From Oceanisphaera pacifica (GTDB taxonomy: Bacteria > Pseudomonadota > Gammaproteobacteria > Enterobacterales > Aeromonadaceae): a stretch of DNA of 64,000 bases. The notes beneath the pieces were generated by a model, which saw only the letters and a list, made by a program, of their open reading frames with translations, did not search any database and was not told the DNA's origin. A program made the position numbers and the translations under genes. The stretch is from positions 1 through 64,000 of the forward strand of contig NZ_JAGDFX010000003.1 in NCBI RefSeq assembly GCF_017498065.1, read 5' to 3'. Below, piece by piece: positions 47,639-57,977 of the stretch (position 1 is its first letter; the number at the start of each line of letters is the position of its first letter).

Positions 47639-47917
47639 AGGTCGGTATCCTTGATGTTGGAGAACCTGAGGTGTAGCTGGTAAATAATAAACCCTAAAAA
47701 CTGTAATGAATTTATATTAGTGCATGATGCAATAACAAACGCCATAAGGCCAACATATAATGCTGTTAATTATATAATATAGAGCTATATTTTTAAAAAA
47801 TTAGACAAAGGTCAAAATGTTCATCTGTATTGCAACTTATGGCGTGCGAATAAGAGCAGGGATTGGTGATTAGGGGTTGGTGATTAGGGACGATTTTAAT
47901 TGCTAAGCCAGCACAAT
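47639..47917. promoter_or_regulatory. Upstream region of torECAD
   Basis: An AT-rich region without a gene. ATGTTCATCT at 47817-47826 matches 8 of 10 positions of the E. coli TorR decamer CTGTTCATAT, but it stands alone about 180 bases from torE. No torR, torS or torT gene is in the window. The direct repeat TTGGTGATTAGGG occurs twice near 47862-47890. Confidence 0.3.
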
Positions 47918-47944
47918 AAAAAACCCCGCAGTGGCGGGGTTTTT
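47918..47944. terminator. Terminator after asnS
   Basis: AAAAACCCCGC and GCGGGGTTTTT form a stem with loop AGTG. It ends the minus-strand asnS transcript. Confidence 0.9.
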
Positions 47945-47973
47945 GCTTTTTAGGCGAACATAAAAGGTATCGC

Positions 47974-49374
47974 TTAAAAGTCGGCGTGGCGTGGGGTGCG
48001 AGGGAAGGGGATTACATCGCGCACGTTGCCCATGCCAGTTACATAAGCAATTAAGCGCTCAAAGCCTAAACCAAAGCCAGAGTGCGGCACAGTGCCATAA
48101 CGGCGCAAATCACGGTACCAACCGTAATCTTCTGGGTTTAAGCCCATTTCCACCATGCGAGCATCTAATACTTCTAGTACTTCTTCACGCTGTGAGCCAC
48201 CAATAATCTCGCCAATGCCTGGCGCTAACACGTCCATGGCGGCCACGGTTTTACCGTCTTCATTCAGCTTCATGTAAAAAGACTTAATGTCTTTGGGGTA
48301 GTTTTTTACCACTACGGGCGCTTTAAAATGTTGTTCAGCCAAGTAGCGCTCGTGTTCAGACGACAAATCAATGCCCCATTCCACAGCAAACTCAAACTTC
48401 TTACCGCTGTTAATTAAGATCTCAACCGCCTCGGTATAATCAACTTGGGCAAAGTCTTTGCTTACAAAGTCTTGCAAGCGAGTAATGGCTTCTTTATCAA
48501 TACGCTGAGCAAAAAACTCCATGTCGTCCATACGCTCGGTTAACACCGCGTTAAACACATATTTCAGCATATCTTCGGCAAGATGAGCCACATCATCTAG
48601 GTCGGCAAACGCCACTTCTGGCTCTACCATCCAAAACTCGGCCAAGTGACGACTGGTATTGGAGTTCTCGGCTCTAAAGGTAGGGCCAAAGGTATACACC
48701 TTGCTCATGGCACAGGCATAGGCTTCTGCGTTTAGCTGGCCAGAAACCGTTAAAAAGGTTTCTTTACCAAAAAAGTCTTCACTAAAATCAACGGCACCTT
48801 GTTCGGTACGCGGCAAGTTTTCGAGATCCAGCGTTGAAACGCGAAACATTTCACCGGCCCCTTCACAGTCCGATGCAGTGATCAGCGGTGTAGCAACCCA
48901 CGAATAGCCGTTTTCGTGAAAAAAGCGATGAATGGCTTGCGCTAAACAGTTACGCACACGGGTTACGGCACCCATCATATTGGTGCGTGGGCGCAGGTGT
49001 GCGTATTCGCGCAAATACTCAATAGAGTGGCGTTTAGCAGCCATGGGGTAGCTGTCGGGATCTTCTACCCAACCAATAACTTTTACCTTTGTGGCTTGTA
49101 GCTCAAAGTTTTGACCTTTGCCTTGAGAAGCGTCTACGGTACCGGTAACCTCAACAGAACAGCCGGTGGTTAAGCGTGTCACCTCAGACTGATAATTCTC
49201 GACGCTATTGGGCACCACAGCCTGCACCGAATTAAAGCAGCTACCATCGTGGATGGCCAAAAACGAAATACCCGCCTTAGAATCACGGCGAGTACGAATC
49301 CATCCCTTAACAGTAAGGGTGGTACCAACGGGAAATTTACCCGCCAGCACATCAGTTACAGATGCGTGGGTCAT
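47974..49374 (-). CDS. asnS: Asparaginyl-tRNA synthetase
   Basis: A class IIb aminoacyl-tRNA synthetase. From ATG 49374 ([12 protein letters not shown]) it is 466 residues, equal to E. coli AsnS; GGAGAG lies nine bases upstream. An N-terminal OB anticodon domain ([20 protein letters not shown]) is followed by the catalytic core with motif 2 ([21 protein letters not shown]) and motif 3 ([13 protein letters not shown]). The ORF extends 32 codons further upstream without support. The cognate tRNA-Asn is at the other end of the window. Confidence 0.96.
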   Translation of the reverse strand: MTHASVTDVLAGKFPVGTTLTVKGWIRTRRDSKAGISFLAIHDGSCFNSVQAVVPNSVENYQSEVTRLTTGCSVEVTGTVDASQGKGQNFELQATKVKVIGWVEDPDSYPMAAKRHSIEYLREYAHLRPRTNMMGAVTRVRNCLAQAIHRFFHENGYSWVATPLITASDCEGAGEMFRVSTLDLENLPRTEQGAVDFSEDFFGKETFLTVSGQLNAEAYACAMSKVYTFGPTFRAENSNTSRHLAEFWMVEPEVAFADLDDVAHLAEDMLKYVFNAVLTERMDDMEFFAQRIDKEAITRLQDFVSKDFAQVDYTEAVEILINSGKKFEFAVEWGIDLSSEHERYLAEQHFKAPVVVKNYPKDIKSFYMKLNEDGKTVAAMDVLAPGIGEIIGGSQREEVLEVLDARMVEMGLNPEDYGWYRDLRRYGTVPHSGFGLGFERLIAYVTGMGNVRDVIPFPRTPRHADF

Positions 49375-49496
49375 GTGAAATCGCTCTCCAGCGTTAACTA
49401 AAATCAGCAAATGCTGATATAATAAGTGCATTAAGACTACTAATGTTACCCGTGTAAACTCAGGACTCAAGCAAAAGTTGTACTAGGAGGGCTAGC

Positions 49497-49841
49497 ATGG
49501 CACAGCGTCGTCATGGTTGGTTTAGCCGATTGCTTATCGTGATGACGATAGGGGGCTGGGCATTATATATAGTGCTTTTGCTGGTGTTTCACTACGGGCG
49601 GCCAGAGCAAGATTTTGGTTATTTACGTTATCAAGATATAAGTGTGCGAGCACAATGGCTCTCTGTGCACTTATTTTGGGCTTATGCCGGTGTCTTGGGA
49701 GCCTTAGGGATTGCGGTAACCGCCTTTACCTTAGTGCACCTTAAGGGGCGTCGCCACCTGCAATATCTTAAAGTCTATTTAGTGATGTTAGCCATTGCCA
49801 GCCTGTTTACTTTGCTACTCATTACTTTTTCATCGCGCTAG
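49497..49841 (+). CDS. Small three-helix membrane protein of unknown function
   Basis: A 114-residue protein with three hydrophobic segments (about residues 10-30, 53-77 and 90-111) and a basic N-terminus. AGGAGGG precedes the ATG. It is divergent from asnS with about 120 bases between starts. I recognise no named family; similar small proteins are conserved beside asnS in related bacteria only as far as I can guess. Confidence 0.7.
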   Translation: MAQRRHGWFSRLLIVMTIGGWALYIVLLLVFHYGRPEQDFGYLRYQDISVRAQWLSVHLFWAYAGVLGALGIAVTAFTLVHLKGRRHLQYLKVYLVMLAIASLFTLLLITFSSR

Positions 49842-49961
49842 TGCAATGGATTTCATGTGTTATTATACTAAATATTATTTCTTGCCCTACTGATGATTCA
49901 TTTTTTGTAAGTGGGTCTATTTTGTGCTGACTATTAACCTTGACTTAGAATGTTATAAATA

Positions 49962-51929
49962 ATGATATTGACGCGATTTATCTTGCTGTTTTCGCTGTTG
50001 TCTGCATTAGTGTTGGCAGTGACATATCCGATTTACGCTCAGTACTATCAGGGGTTACAAGATAGAATTTTGGCTAATGAAGAGACGTCTGTGGTGGCCG
50101 CCAGTCAGATGATCCAAAAAGAAATGTACGAACAGGTGCATTTAATTGCGATGATAGCAGACGCGGCTCCAGTATTAGATTATGTTACTCACGGGCGTGC
50201 AGAGCAGCGTGTTGCTCTAGAAACCTTTTTCAGCAATGTCTCCACTAACTTCCACCGCTTTGATCAAATTCGGCTTCTAGATAACTCCGGCTATGAACTG
50301 GTTCGAGTTAATTTAAATGACAGCAAGGGCAACATAGTTCCGCAATCTGAGTTACAAAATAAATCACAACGCTATTACTTTACTGAGGCAAAAGAGCTAG
50401 CTGACAACCAATTGTTTGTGTCGCGCCTAGACCTTAATATGGAAAATGGCCAAATTGAGCTGCCTCATAAACCTATGCTGCGCTTTTCTACCCCCATATT
50501 AGACCGCAATGGTGAACGAGCAGGGGTGCTTGTGCTTAATTATCTTGCCGAGGGAATGTTAAAAAGCTTTCGTCGGCAAATGTCTCGACGAGTTGATCAG
50601 CAAGGCATGTTAATTGACGCAAAGGGTTATTGGCTAAGTAACCATGAGCGCAGTAATGAATGGGGGGCGGATTTAGGGCGTGCTGAGCATACCTTTGCGC
50701 GCATGTATCCAGAGGTTTGGTCTGAAATATCGGCGGCAGATTCTGGCATTATTGCTACCGATAAAGGATTATTTCGCTTTCAGAGTATCAAGCCTTTTAA
50801 CTTTTCTGGCTCTCAGCATGCACACTTTAAAGCTGATCATTACCCACTATTTGCGTCGCAGTCGGTGGCTAATACTGATTGGAAACTGGTCATTTTTATA
50901 CCGAATGAGTTAATTCAGTCTCGCTCTTTTTTATACCAGCCCTTGGGGCAAGCCTTGGTGGCTTTAGTGTTGTGTTTACTGGCTGGAGCATCATTAGCAA
51001 TGGCTATTATAACGAACCAAAAACAAGCGCGTTCGCGTGAACAAAAAGAGCTCAATGAGGTGTTGAGTGATCTGTACGATAATGCGCCTTGTGGCTATCA
51101 TAGCTTAGATGCTAACGCTCATTTTATTCGTATTAATCAAACTGAGCTTGATTGGCTGGGCTATACGCGAGAAGAAGTCTTGGGTCAGCCATTTATTGCG
51201 TTTTTAACCCCTAATAGCCAAGTGCGCTTTCAGGAGTTTTTTGATGCTTTAAAAACAGAAAAGCAGATAGAAAATGTGGTGTTAGAAATGCAATGCAAAG
51301 ATGGCGCTACCTTTTATGTGTCTAGCTCAGCAACGGCGCAAAATGATCAAAGTGGCGACTTTGCCGTGGCGCGCACCAGTGTGTTTGATATTACTGATCG
51401 TATCCTGTTAGAGAAAAAGCTAGAAACACTGGCCAATATTGATGCGCTCACCAATATCAGTAATCGTCGACACTTTTATGAAGGTGCCACTTTAGAGCTT
51501 AAGCGTGCCCTGCGTTATCAGCATCCACTTGCAATACTGATGTTTGATATCGACCATTTTAAGCGAGTAAATGATACATACGGGCACGATGGCGGTGATG
51601 CAGTACTTAAACAACTTGCCAGTACGGTACATAGCAGCCTACGAGACTTAGATGTTTTTGCTCGTTTTGGCGGTGAAGAGTTTATTGTGTTACTTCCTGA
51701 GATCTCGCCCGAGCAAGTGGCCTTGGTTGCTGAGCGCTTGCGCCAAAAAGTAGCAGAGCTACAAATTAACTTACCTTCTGGCGAAACTGCAAGTATTACC
51801 ATCTCAATTGGCGTTGCCATGTTAACGCCTGACGATAAACTGCTTGAACACTTGATTAAAAAAGCCGATCTGGCGCTCTATCAAGCCAAAGAACAAGGCC
51901 GAAACCGGGTAGTGGAATACAATGCTTAG
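49962..51929 (+). CDS. Membrane diguanylate cyclase with periplasmic sensor and PAS domain
   Basis: A 655-residue sensor enzyme: helix (4-22), large periplasmic region (about 25-315) of Cache type, helix (326-347), PAS domain (about 365-480, with NAPCGYHSLDANAHFIRIN) and a C-terminal GGDEF domain. The active site reads FGGEEFIVLLPE near 573 and the inhibitory RxxD site is present as RDLD five residues before it, so product inhibition is likely. No EAL domain. It stands alone. The periplasmic ligand is unknown. Confidence 0.9.
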   Translation: MILTRFILLFSLLSALVLAVTYPIYAQYYQGLQDRILANEETSVVAASQMIQKEMYEQVHLIAMIADAAPVLDYVTHGRAEQRVALETFFSNVSTNFHRFDQIRLLDNSGYELVRVNLNDSKGNIVPQSELQNKSQRYYFTEAKELADNQLFVSRLDLNMENGQIELPHKPMLRFSTPILDRNGERAGVLVLNYLAEGMLKSFRRQMSRRVDQQGMLIDAKGYWLSNHERSNEWGADLGRAEHTFARMYPEVWSEISAADSGIIATDKGLFRFQSIKPFNFSGSQHAHFKADHYPLFASQSVANTDWKLVIFIPNELIQSRSFLYQPLGQALVALVLCLLAGASLAMAIITNQKQARSREQKELNEVLSDLYDNAPCGYHSLDANAHFIRINQTELDWLGYTREEVLGQPFIAFLTPNSQVRFQEFFDALKTEKQIENVVLEMQCKDGATFYVSSSATAQNDQSGDFAVARTSVFDITDRILLEKKLETLANIDALTNISNRRHFYEGATLELKRALRYQHPLAILMFDIDHFKRVNDTYGHDGGDAVLKQLASTVHSSLRDLDVFARFGGEEFIVLLPEISPEQVALVAERLRQKVAELQINLPSGETASITISIGVAMLTPDDKLLEHLIKKADLALYQAKEQGRNRVVEYNA

Positions 51930-51939
51930 CGCCAAGCGC

Positions 51940-52300
51940 TAAGGCATAGCTGTCAGCGGTCAGCTATCAGCTGTCAGTTAAAGAACAAACCGAGATCCTG
52001 AAACGAGTTCAGGATGACGGCTAAAACGGAGCCTGCTTGCTGTCATACCGGACTTGCTCCGGTATCCCGCTTTTATGTTTAAAGCAAGGGAGCTGTCAGT
52101 TAAAGACCAACCGAGATCCTGAAGCGAGTTCAGGATGACGGCTAAAAACGGAGCCTGCTCGCTGTTATACCGGACTTGCTCCGGTATCTCGCTTTTATGT
52201 TTAAAGCAAGGGAGCTGTTAGCCGTCAGCTATCAGCGGTCAGTTAAACAGCGCGCTACGCTCGCAAAGACGGTTGGCTTGTTTCTCCTGATGGCTGACAG
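51940..52300. repeat. Tandem 122-base repeats with two hairpins per unit
   Basis: Units begin near 51971 and 52093. Each has ATCCTGAAACGAGTTCAGGAT (8-base stem; AAG variant in unit 2) and ATACCGGACTTGCTCCGGTAT (8-base stem), then GCTTTTATGTTTAAAGCAAG. AGCTGTCAGC-type repeat sequence flanks both sides. At 52251-52270 there is a fragment, GCGCTACGCTCGCAAAGACG, that is the reverse complement of part of the 13608/58971 element. No gene is seen. Confidence 0.85.
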
Positions 52301-52301
52301 C

Positions 52302-53624
52302 TTACGGCTGATGGCTGAAAGCTTCCCCACATATAGTAATCATGGCTTTGGTCAGCTGGCTTAATTGTGCCGCTTCAATAACATAGGGCGGCATAATATA
52401 TAACAACTTACCAAAAGGCCGTATCCATACCCCTAATTCCACTAATTTGGCCTGTACTTTTGCTACATCCAGCGGCTGATGCAGCTCAATTACGCCGATC
52501 CCTCCCAGCACTCGCACATCTGCCACACTGGAGAGCTCAAGTGCTGGCGCTAATTCATGTGTTAACTGTTGCTCTATGGCCGCAATACGCGTCTGCCAAG
52601 GGGAGCTTAGTAGTAACTCTAAACTGGCTTTTGCCACCGCACAAGCGAGCGGATTGGCCATAAAAGTAGGGCCGTGCATTAATACTCCCGCTGGGCCATT
52701 ACAAATAGTATTGGCCACATGCTCAGTGGTAATGGTGGCCGCCATCGTCATATAACCGCCGGTAAGCGCCTTACCAATACACATAATATCGGGCGTAATA
52801 TCGGCCCATTCGCAGGCAAATAACTTACCAGTGCGGCCAAAGCCGGTGGCAATCTCATCTACAATCAACAGCACCTCATACTGGCTGCATAATGCCCGTG
52901 CGCCTTTAAGGTATTCGGGATGATAAAAACACATGCCTCCGGCGCCTTGCACTATCGGCTCTAGCACTAATGCGGCTAACTCGTGATGGCGCTTGGCCAA
53001 TAAGGCCTCCAGCGGTGCTAAATCAGCGGGGTCCCACTCATCACCAAAGCGGCTGCGTGGGCTTTCTATAAACACATGCTCCGGCAAAAATCCTTGATAT
53101 AAGCTGTGCATGCCGCCATTAGGATCGCACACGCTCATGGCACCAAAAGTGTCTCCGTGATAGCCCTTATTGAGTGCGGCAAATACCGTTTTGGGGGTGC
53201 CTTTGCCATGCCAATACTGAATGGCCATTTTTAGCGCCACTTCTACCGACACCGAGCCTGAATCTGCAATAAAAAAGCGATCTAATCCGTTGGGTAAAAT
53301 CTCGGTTAAGGCGCGGCATAAATCAATGGCCGGATCGTGGGTTAAACCGCCAAACATCACATGAGACATTTTGCTAACTTGCTCATTTACCGCCGCATTT
53401 AGTTTAGGCACATTATAGCCATGCAAGCAGGCCCACCAAGATGACATGCCATCCACTAAGGCGGTGCCATCTGCTAAGTATAAATATACCCCTTCAGCGC
53501 GTTCTACTTTATAGCAAGGTAGAGGACGAGTTAGCGAAGTGTAGGGGTGCCAGAGGTGGTGTAAGTCGAACTCGCTATTAGTAAAAGAAGCGCTAAGCGG
53601 TGTGCTAGAGGTTGGGGTGTACAT
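52302..53624 (-). CDS. bioA: Adenosylmethionine-8-amino-7-oxononanoate aminotransferase
   Basis: Class III PLP aminotransferase that makes 7,8-diaminopelargonate from KAPA, using S-adenosylmethionine as amino donor. The 440-residue protein shows HLWHPYTSL at the N-terminus, [15 protein letters not shown] near residue 57, [17 protein letters not shown] near 253 and the PLP lysine in [15 protein letters not shown] near 281. It is divergent from bioB across a BirA operator. Its 3' end abuts the tandem repeat region. Confidence 0.95.
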   Translation of the reverse strand: MYTPTSSTPLSASFTNSEFDLHHLWHPYTSLTRPLPCYKVERAEGVYLYLADGTALVDGMSSWWACLHGYNVPKLNAAVNEQVSKMSHVMFGGLTHDPAIDLCRALTEILPNGLDRFFIADSGSVSVEVALKMAIQYWHGKGTPKTVFAALNKGYHGDTFGAMSVCDPNGGMHSLYQGFLPEHVFIESPRSRFGDEWDPADLAPLEALLAKRHHELAALVLEPIVQGAGGMCFYHPEYLKGARALCSQYEVLLIVDEIATGFGRTGKLFACEWADITPDIMCIGKALTGGYMTMAATITTEHVANTICNGPAGVLMHGPTFMANPLACAVAKASLELLLSSPWQTRIAAIEQQLTHELAPALELSSVADVRVLGGIGVIELHQPLDVAKVQAKLVELGVWIRPFGKLLYIMPPYVIEAAQLSQLTKAMITICGEAFSHQP

Positions 53625-53635
53625 AATATAACCTA

Positions 53636-53668
53636 TGGTAAACCTTGGTGTTTATTTATGGTTGACAG
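53636..53668. promoter_or_regulatory. BirA (biotin repressor) operator
   Basis: TGGTAAACC at 53636-53644, a 15-base spacer, then GGTTGACAG at 53660-53668. This fits the BirA pattern TTGTAAACC-N14/16-GGTTTACAA with small deviations. It lies between the divergent bioA and bioB genes, the expected place, and overlaps the bioB -35 element. Confidence 0.75.
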
Positions 53669-53689
53669 GTTAGCATTGCGCCTTACACT
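53662..53689 (+). promoter_or_regulatory. Sigma-70 promoter of bioB
   Basis: TTGACA at 53662-53667, a 16-base spacer and TACACT at 53684-53689. It overlaps the right arm of the BirA operator, so repressor binding would block it. A second dyad, AGGTTAGC/GCCAACCT, lies at 53667-53698. Confidence 0.65.
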
Positions 53690-53748
53690 AGCCAACCTAA
53701 TACCTCTCGTCTTTACCGCAAAAGTGATACAAGGATACCTGCAACCTA

Positions 53749-54825
53749 ATGAGCCAGTCTCCCTTACCCTCAGAATCATCGCGCCGTGAGCCCGTTAGCC
53801 GTGAGCATGTGCTCGCATTATTTGATCGTCCGTTTTTTGACTTATTGTTTGAAGCTCAGCAAGTGCACCGCGCCCACTTTGATGCCAATGAAGTGCAAGT
53901 CAGCACACTGTTGTCCATTAAAACCGGTGCCTGCCCAGAAGACTGCAAATATTGCCCGCAAAGTGCCCGCTATAGCACAGGCCTTGAAACCGAGCGGTTA
54001 ATGGAAATGGAAAAGGTGATAGAGCGCGCCAAAGAAGCCAAAGCCAATGGCTCTAGCCGCTTTTGCATGGGCGCGGCGTGGCGTAATCCTAAAGAGCGAG
54101 ATATGCCGTACCTAGAAAAAATGGTGCAAGAGGTCAAATCCTTAGGCCTTGAAACCTGCATGACGCTCGGCATGCTCAACGATCAACAAGCTACCCGTTT
54201 AGCTGATGCTGGGTTGGACTATTACAATCACAATCTAGATACCAGCCCCGAGTTTTACGGCGATATTATTACCACTCGTACTTATGCTGATCGCTTAAAT
54301 ACCCTAGAAAATGTGCGCAACTCCGGCATGAAAGTGTGCGCCGGCGGCATTGTCGGCTTAGGCGAGAGCATGGATGATCGCGCCGGTTTATTGCAAGCAT
54401 TGGCCAACTTGCCACGCCAGCCCGAAAGTGTGCCCATTAATATGCTGGTAAAAGTCAAAGGCACGCCCATGGAAAATCAAGCTGATTTAGATGACTTTGA
54501 TTTTATTCGCACCATAGCCGTGGCGCGCATTTTAATGCCGCAAAGTCATGTGCGTTTATCTGCAGGTCGCGAAAAAATGAACGACCAAATGCAAGCCATG
54601 TGCTTTATGGCCGGCGCTAACTCCATCTTTTATGGTTGCAAGCTGCTCACCACCCCCAACCCAGATGAAAACAGCGACATGCAGTTATTTAAGCGCTTAG
54701 GCATTCGTCCCAGCGGTTTAAATCAAGATTCAGGCATTAGCCAAAAGCCCGATGAAATGACCGAAATTGAATTACACGAACAACTCGCCGCCCAAGCCGA
54801 GCCCGCTTGGTATTATGAAGCTTAA
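53749..54825 (+). CDS. bioB: Biotin synthase
   Basis: Radical SAM enzyme that inserts sulfur into dethiobiotin. The 358-residue protein has the cluster motif [13 protein letters not shown] near residue 60 and the residues that bind the second cluster, including [15 protein letters not shown] and RLSAGREKM. It is the first gene of bioB-F-C-D under the BirA operator. The gap to bioF is 226 bases and contains repeat sequence. Confidence 0.97.
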   Translation: MSQSPLPSESSRREPVSREHVLALFDRPFFDLLFEAQQVHRAHFDANEVQVSTLLSIKTGACPEDCKYCPQSARYSTGLETERLMEMEKVIERAKEAKANGSSRFCMGAAWRNPKERDMPYLEKMVQEVKSLGLETCMTLGMLNDQQATRLADAGLDYYNHNLDTSPEFYGDIITTRTYADRLNTLENVRNSGMKVCAGGIVGLGESMDDRAGLLQALANLPRQPESVPINMLVKVKGTPMENQADLDDFDFIRTIAVARILMPQSHVRLSAGREKMNDQMQAMCFMAGANSIFYGCKLLTTPNPDENSDMQLFKRLGIRPSGLNQDSGISQKPDEMTEIELHEQLAAQAEPAWYYEA

Positions 54826-55051
54826 GACACAGCGGTAAGCGCTAAGCCGTCAGCGATCGGCTAAGAAAAAGCTACGGCATACACAGAGCCTATATAAGTA
54901 ACAAGCTTAGAGCAGAGCAAAATTGAGTATTGGGTAAGTTCGTTCGCTCTTAAGTTTTTACTCTACCATTGTTGGTTTTTCTGATAGCTGAAAGCTTACC
55001 GCTGATAGCTGTTATCACCGACAATCTCTTTAAAAGTAAGGTGATAAACAT
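54826..55051. repeat. Repeat-derived spacer between bioB and bioF
   Basis: Contains pieces of the AGCTGACAGCTTACGGCTGA family (TGATAGCTGAAAGCTTACCG near 54978; GCTAAGCCGTCAGCGATCGG near 54848). No gene. Such a gap inside a biotin operon is unusual. Confidence 0.5.
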
Positions 55052-56197
55052 ATGCCTTTTAATCTTTGCCTTGCCGATCGGGAAGCGGCGGGGTTGCGCC
55101 GTTGGTTGCCCGCTATTGATCAGGTAAACGGCTGCCAGTTGGTTAGTCAAGGTAAGACTTATCTTAACTTTGCCGGTAATGACTATTTAGGCTTAAGCCA
55201 AGCGCCCGAGCTGATTAGCGCCACGGCCAATGCCGCGCAGCAGTTTGGCGTGGGCGCAGTGGCGTCTCCCTTAGTGGTGGGCCATCAGGCGATTCATCGC
55301 GAGCTGGAAACTGCCGTTGCCGATTGGCTAGGGGTTGAGGCCGTAATGCTGTTTAGCTCCGGCTTTTCGGCTAACCAAGCATTAATTAAAGCGCTGCTTA
55401 CTAAAGGGCACACCCTTTGGCAAGACAAGCTTAATCATGCCTCATTGCAAGAAGCGGGCATGTTAAGCCCGGCACGACAACAGCGCTTTGCTCATAATAA
55501 TATGCGCATGTTAGCCAAACAGCTTAAGCCGCAATCGGGATTAATTATCTCAGAAGGGGTGTTTAGTATGGATGGCGATCAGGGTGATTGGCGAAGCTTA
55601 AGCCAACTTGCCGAGCAAAGTAATAACTGGCTAATGATCGACGATGCCCACGGCCTAGGCGTGTTGGGTAAGCAAGGGCGAGGCACCTTAAGCGAGCAGG
55701 GTATAGCGGCCGATAAAGTACACATTCACATGGGCACCTTTGGCAAGGCACTGGGGGTAAGTGGCGCTTTTATTGGCGGCAGTCGTGCGCTCATTAATTA
55801 TTTACACAATCATGCGCGCAGCTATGTTTACAGCACCCATTTACCGCCGCCGCAAGCCGCGGCTATTTTGGCCGCGGTGCACTTGGTGCAAAACGCTGAT
55901 GAAAAGCGCGCACAACTGCAAGCGCGTATTGCGCAATTTAAAGCCGGAGCCGCAAACTTACCGCTGTCACTGATGGCTTCTAGTACTGCGATTCAGCCGT
56001 TATTGGTGGGCGAAGAGCAGGCTTGCATGCAGATAGCAAACCAGTTGCGAGAACGCGGGTTTTGGGTGGGGGCAATTCGCCCACCAACGGTACCTAAAAA
56101 ATCGGCTCGGCTGCGCATTACCCTGAGTGCCGCCCACAGCAAAGCGGATATCAATGCCTTGCTGGTAGCGTTGCAAAAAGCCGCCAATAGCGTGTAG
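55052..56197 (+). CDS. bioF: 8-amino-7-oxononanoate synthase
   Basis: PLP enzyme joining L-alanine and pimeloyl-ACP or -CoA to make KAPA. The 381-residue protein shows FAGNDYLGLSQ near residue 41, IDDAHGLGVLGKQGRG near 197 and the PLP lysine in MGTFGKALGVSGAF near 232. It is followed by bioC after 160 bases. The ribosome site AAGGTG lies eight bases before the ATG. Confidence 0.95.
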   Translation: MPFNLCLADREAAGLRRWLPAIDQVNGCQLVSQGKTYLNFAGNDYLGLSQAPELISATANAAQQFGVGAVASPLVVGHQAIHRELETAVADWLGVEAVMLFSSGFSANQALIKALLTKGHTLWQDKLNHASLQEAGMLSPARQQRFAHNNMRMLAKQLKPQSGLIISEGVFSMDGDQGDWRSLSQLAEQSNNWLMIDDAHGLGVLGKQGRGTLSEQGIAADKVHIHMGTFGKALGVSGAFIGGSRALINYLHNHARSYVYSTHLPPPQAAAILAAVHLVQNADEKRAQLQARIAQFKAGAANLPLSLMASSTAIQPLLVGEEQACMQIANQLRERGFWVGAIRPPTVPKKSARLRITLSAAHSKADINALLVALQKAANSV

Positions 56198-56357
56198 CGA
56201 TACGCTTGAAGTTGACAGTTTAGGGCTCCCAACCGTCTAGATCTTAACCATAAATATCACTTTTCGCCGTCATCTTTATTTTTCTGTGGGTTCAGTGGAT
56301 TCCGTGGCGAAAAAATCTTTAGTTTCGAGTCTGTAATTTTTTAATAAGAGTGATGCC

Positions 56358-57206
56358 ATGAGCCGTTTATCGACCAGTGCTTTACCCGTAGCTTCTCTGT
56401 CTAGCCACTCTTTATTCGTAGATAAAAAGTGGTTAGACAAGCAAAAAATCGCTTCCGCCTTTGGCCGAGCAGCACACAGCTACGAGCAACATAACGAATT
56501 ACAACGCCGCTCGGGCAACGCCTTATTAGCCTTGCTAAATGAACATTTAGCAAGCCGTGGGGCCCAAAACCTGCCGGAGTGTGGGCTAGATTTAGGCTGT
56601 GGCAGCGGTTGGTTTTTACCCATGCTTAAGCCCAAAACTAAGCAATTGCTAGCGCTGGACTTATCACCGGCCATGCTGCAACAAGCACAACAAAAAGCCG
56701 ATGTTTTAGCCTTTTGTGGTGACATGGATGCACCGCCTGTGGGTGAACACAGCCTTGATTGGGTTTTTGCTAATTTATGCATGCAATGGAGTCACTCACC
56801 GGCGCATTGGCTTGCCAACTGGAGCCAATGCCTTAAACCCGGCGGCGTATTAGTGTTTGCCACCTTATTGGATGGCAGCTTAAAAGAGCTCAGTGACTGC
56901 TGGCAACAACAAGGTCAGCCTAATCCTATTAATGCCTTTATCAGCCAAGCTCGTTTAGAGCAGCACCTTGTTGCCACTGGTAAGCGCTGGCAATGCCAAA
57001 CCAATACTGAACAACTGAGCTATGCCACTTTAAAAGAGCTCTTGCTAAGCCTAAAGGGCATAGGGGCTAACCAAGTAACGCAAGAAAAACGTGCAGGGTT
57101 AATGGGAAAAAACACCTGGCAGCAGCTCAATTTAGCCTATCCTGTTAATAACCAAGGCCAGTGCCTGGCCACCTACCAGCTAGCTTATGGAGTAATTTAT
57201 GGTTAA
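56358..57206 (+). CDS. bioC: Malonyl-ACP O-methyltransferase
   Basis: SAM-dependent methyltransferase that caps malonyl-ACP to start pimelate synthesis. The 282-residue protein has a long N-terminal extension, then IASAFGRAAHSYEQHNELQ near residue 31, SAM motif GLDLGCGSGWFLPML near 77 and WVFANLCMQW near 134. It overlaps bioD by 8 bases. No bioH is next to it; pimeloyl-ACP methyl ester hydrolase must be elsewhere. Confidence 0.93.
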   Translation: MSRLSTSALPVASLSSHSLFVDKKWLDKQKIASAFGRAAHSYEQHNELQRRSGNALLALLNEHLASRGAQNLPECGLDLGCGSGWFLPMLKPKTKQLLALDLSPAMLQQAQQKADVLAFCGDMDAPPVGEHSLDWVFANLCMQWSHSPAHWLANWSQCLKPGGVLVFATLLDGSLKELSDCWQQQGQPNPINAFISQARLEQHLVATGKRWQCQTNTEQLSYATLKELLLSLKGIGANQVTQEKRAGLMGKNTWQQLNLAYPVNNQGQCLATYQLAYGVIYG

Positions 57207-57891
57207 TACATTCTTTGTAACAGGAACCGACACCGATGTAGGCAAAACCTTAGTTACCGAGGCGTTAATGCAAGCGGTAAGAGACTCAGGCTTATATGTT
57301 GCAGGTTATAAGCCGGTGGCGTCGGGTTGTGAAATGATTAACGGGCAACTAAAAAATAGTGATGCGCTTATTTTACAAGAAGCCTCCTCCAATGATTTGG
57401 ACTACCAAGATCATAACCCTTATGCCTTTGCTCCTGCCATTGCCCCCCATATAGCCGCCGCTCAAGCGGGAGTGACCATAAGCCTAGATAAACTCAGCGA
57501 AGGATTAGTAGCGCAAAAAGATAACGAAGCCGAATGGATATTTGTAGAAGGAGCCGGGGGCTGGCGCTTACCTATTAGCGAGCACGAATACTTGTCTGAC
57601 TGGGTAAAAAAAGAACAGCTGCCGGTGATCTTGGTGGTGGGCATGCGGTTAGGGTGTATTAATCATGCATTATTAACACTCGAAGCCATCGAGCGTGATG
57701 GGCTAACGGTTGCTGGTTGGGTGATTAATCAGGTCTATCCGAATATGAGTCATTACCAAGAAAACGTAAACACCCTCAAACAGCGTATTAGTGCACCGCT
57801 GCTCGGTGAGATCCCTTGGTTAGAAGGTAAGCCCACTGACAGTGTCGACCAATACATAGACATTGACCTACTATTTAAAGATTATTGTTAA
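57199..57891 (+). CDS. bioD: Dethiobiotin synthetase
   Basis: ATP-dependent carboxylase closing the ureido ring of dethiobiotin. The 230-residue protein has the P-loop FVTGTDTDVGKTLVTEAL near residue 6, YKPVASGCE near 39 and WIFVEGAGGWRLPI near 113. The start lies within the end of bioC, so the two are translated together. It is the last bio gene; htpX follows after 86 bases. Confidence 0.95.
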   Translation: MVNTFFVTGTDTDVGKTLVTEALMQAVRDSGLYVAGYKPVASGCEMINGQLKNSDALILQEASSNDLDYQDHNPYAFAPAIAPHIAAAQAGVTISLDKLSEGLVAQKDNEAEWIFVEGAGGWRLPISEHEYLSDWVKKEQLPVILVVGMRLGCINHALLTLEAIERDGLTVAGWVINQVYPNMSHYQENVNTLKQRISAPLLGEIPWLEGKPTDSVDQYIDIDLLFKDYC

Positions 57892-57977
57892 TTTACACCT
57901 TGAAATGGCGCTAAATGGCCGCATTATTTACCTACAAGTTTAACCCCCATTTGAACACACTTTAATTAAGGAAAGGT

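Noticed and set aside
47817-47826. TorR box as a confident operator
   Set aside because: A single 8/10 match far from the start, without the tandem boxes seen in E. coli and with no torR in the window.
49446-49470. Upstream start of asnS at 49470
   Set aside because: The extra 32 residues are absent from AsnS proteins, and the ribosome site fits ATG 49374, giving the standard 466 residues.
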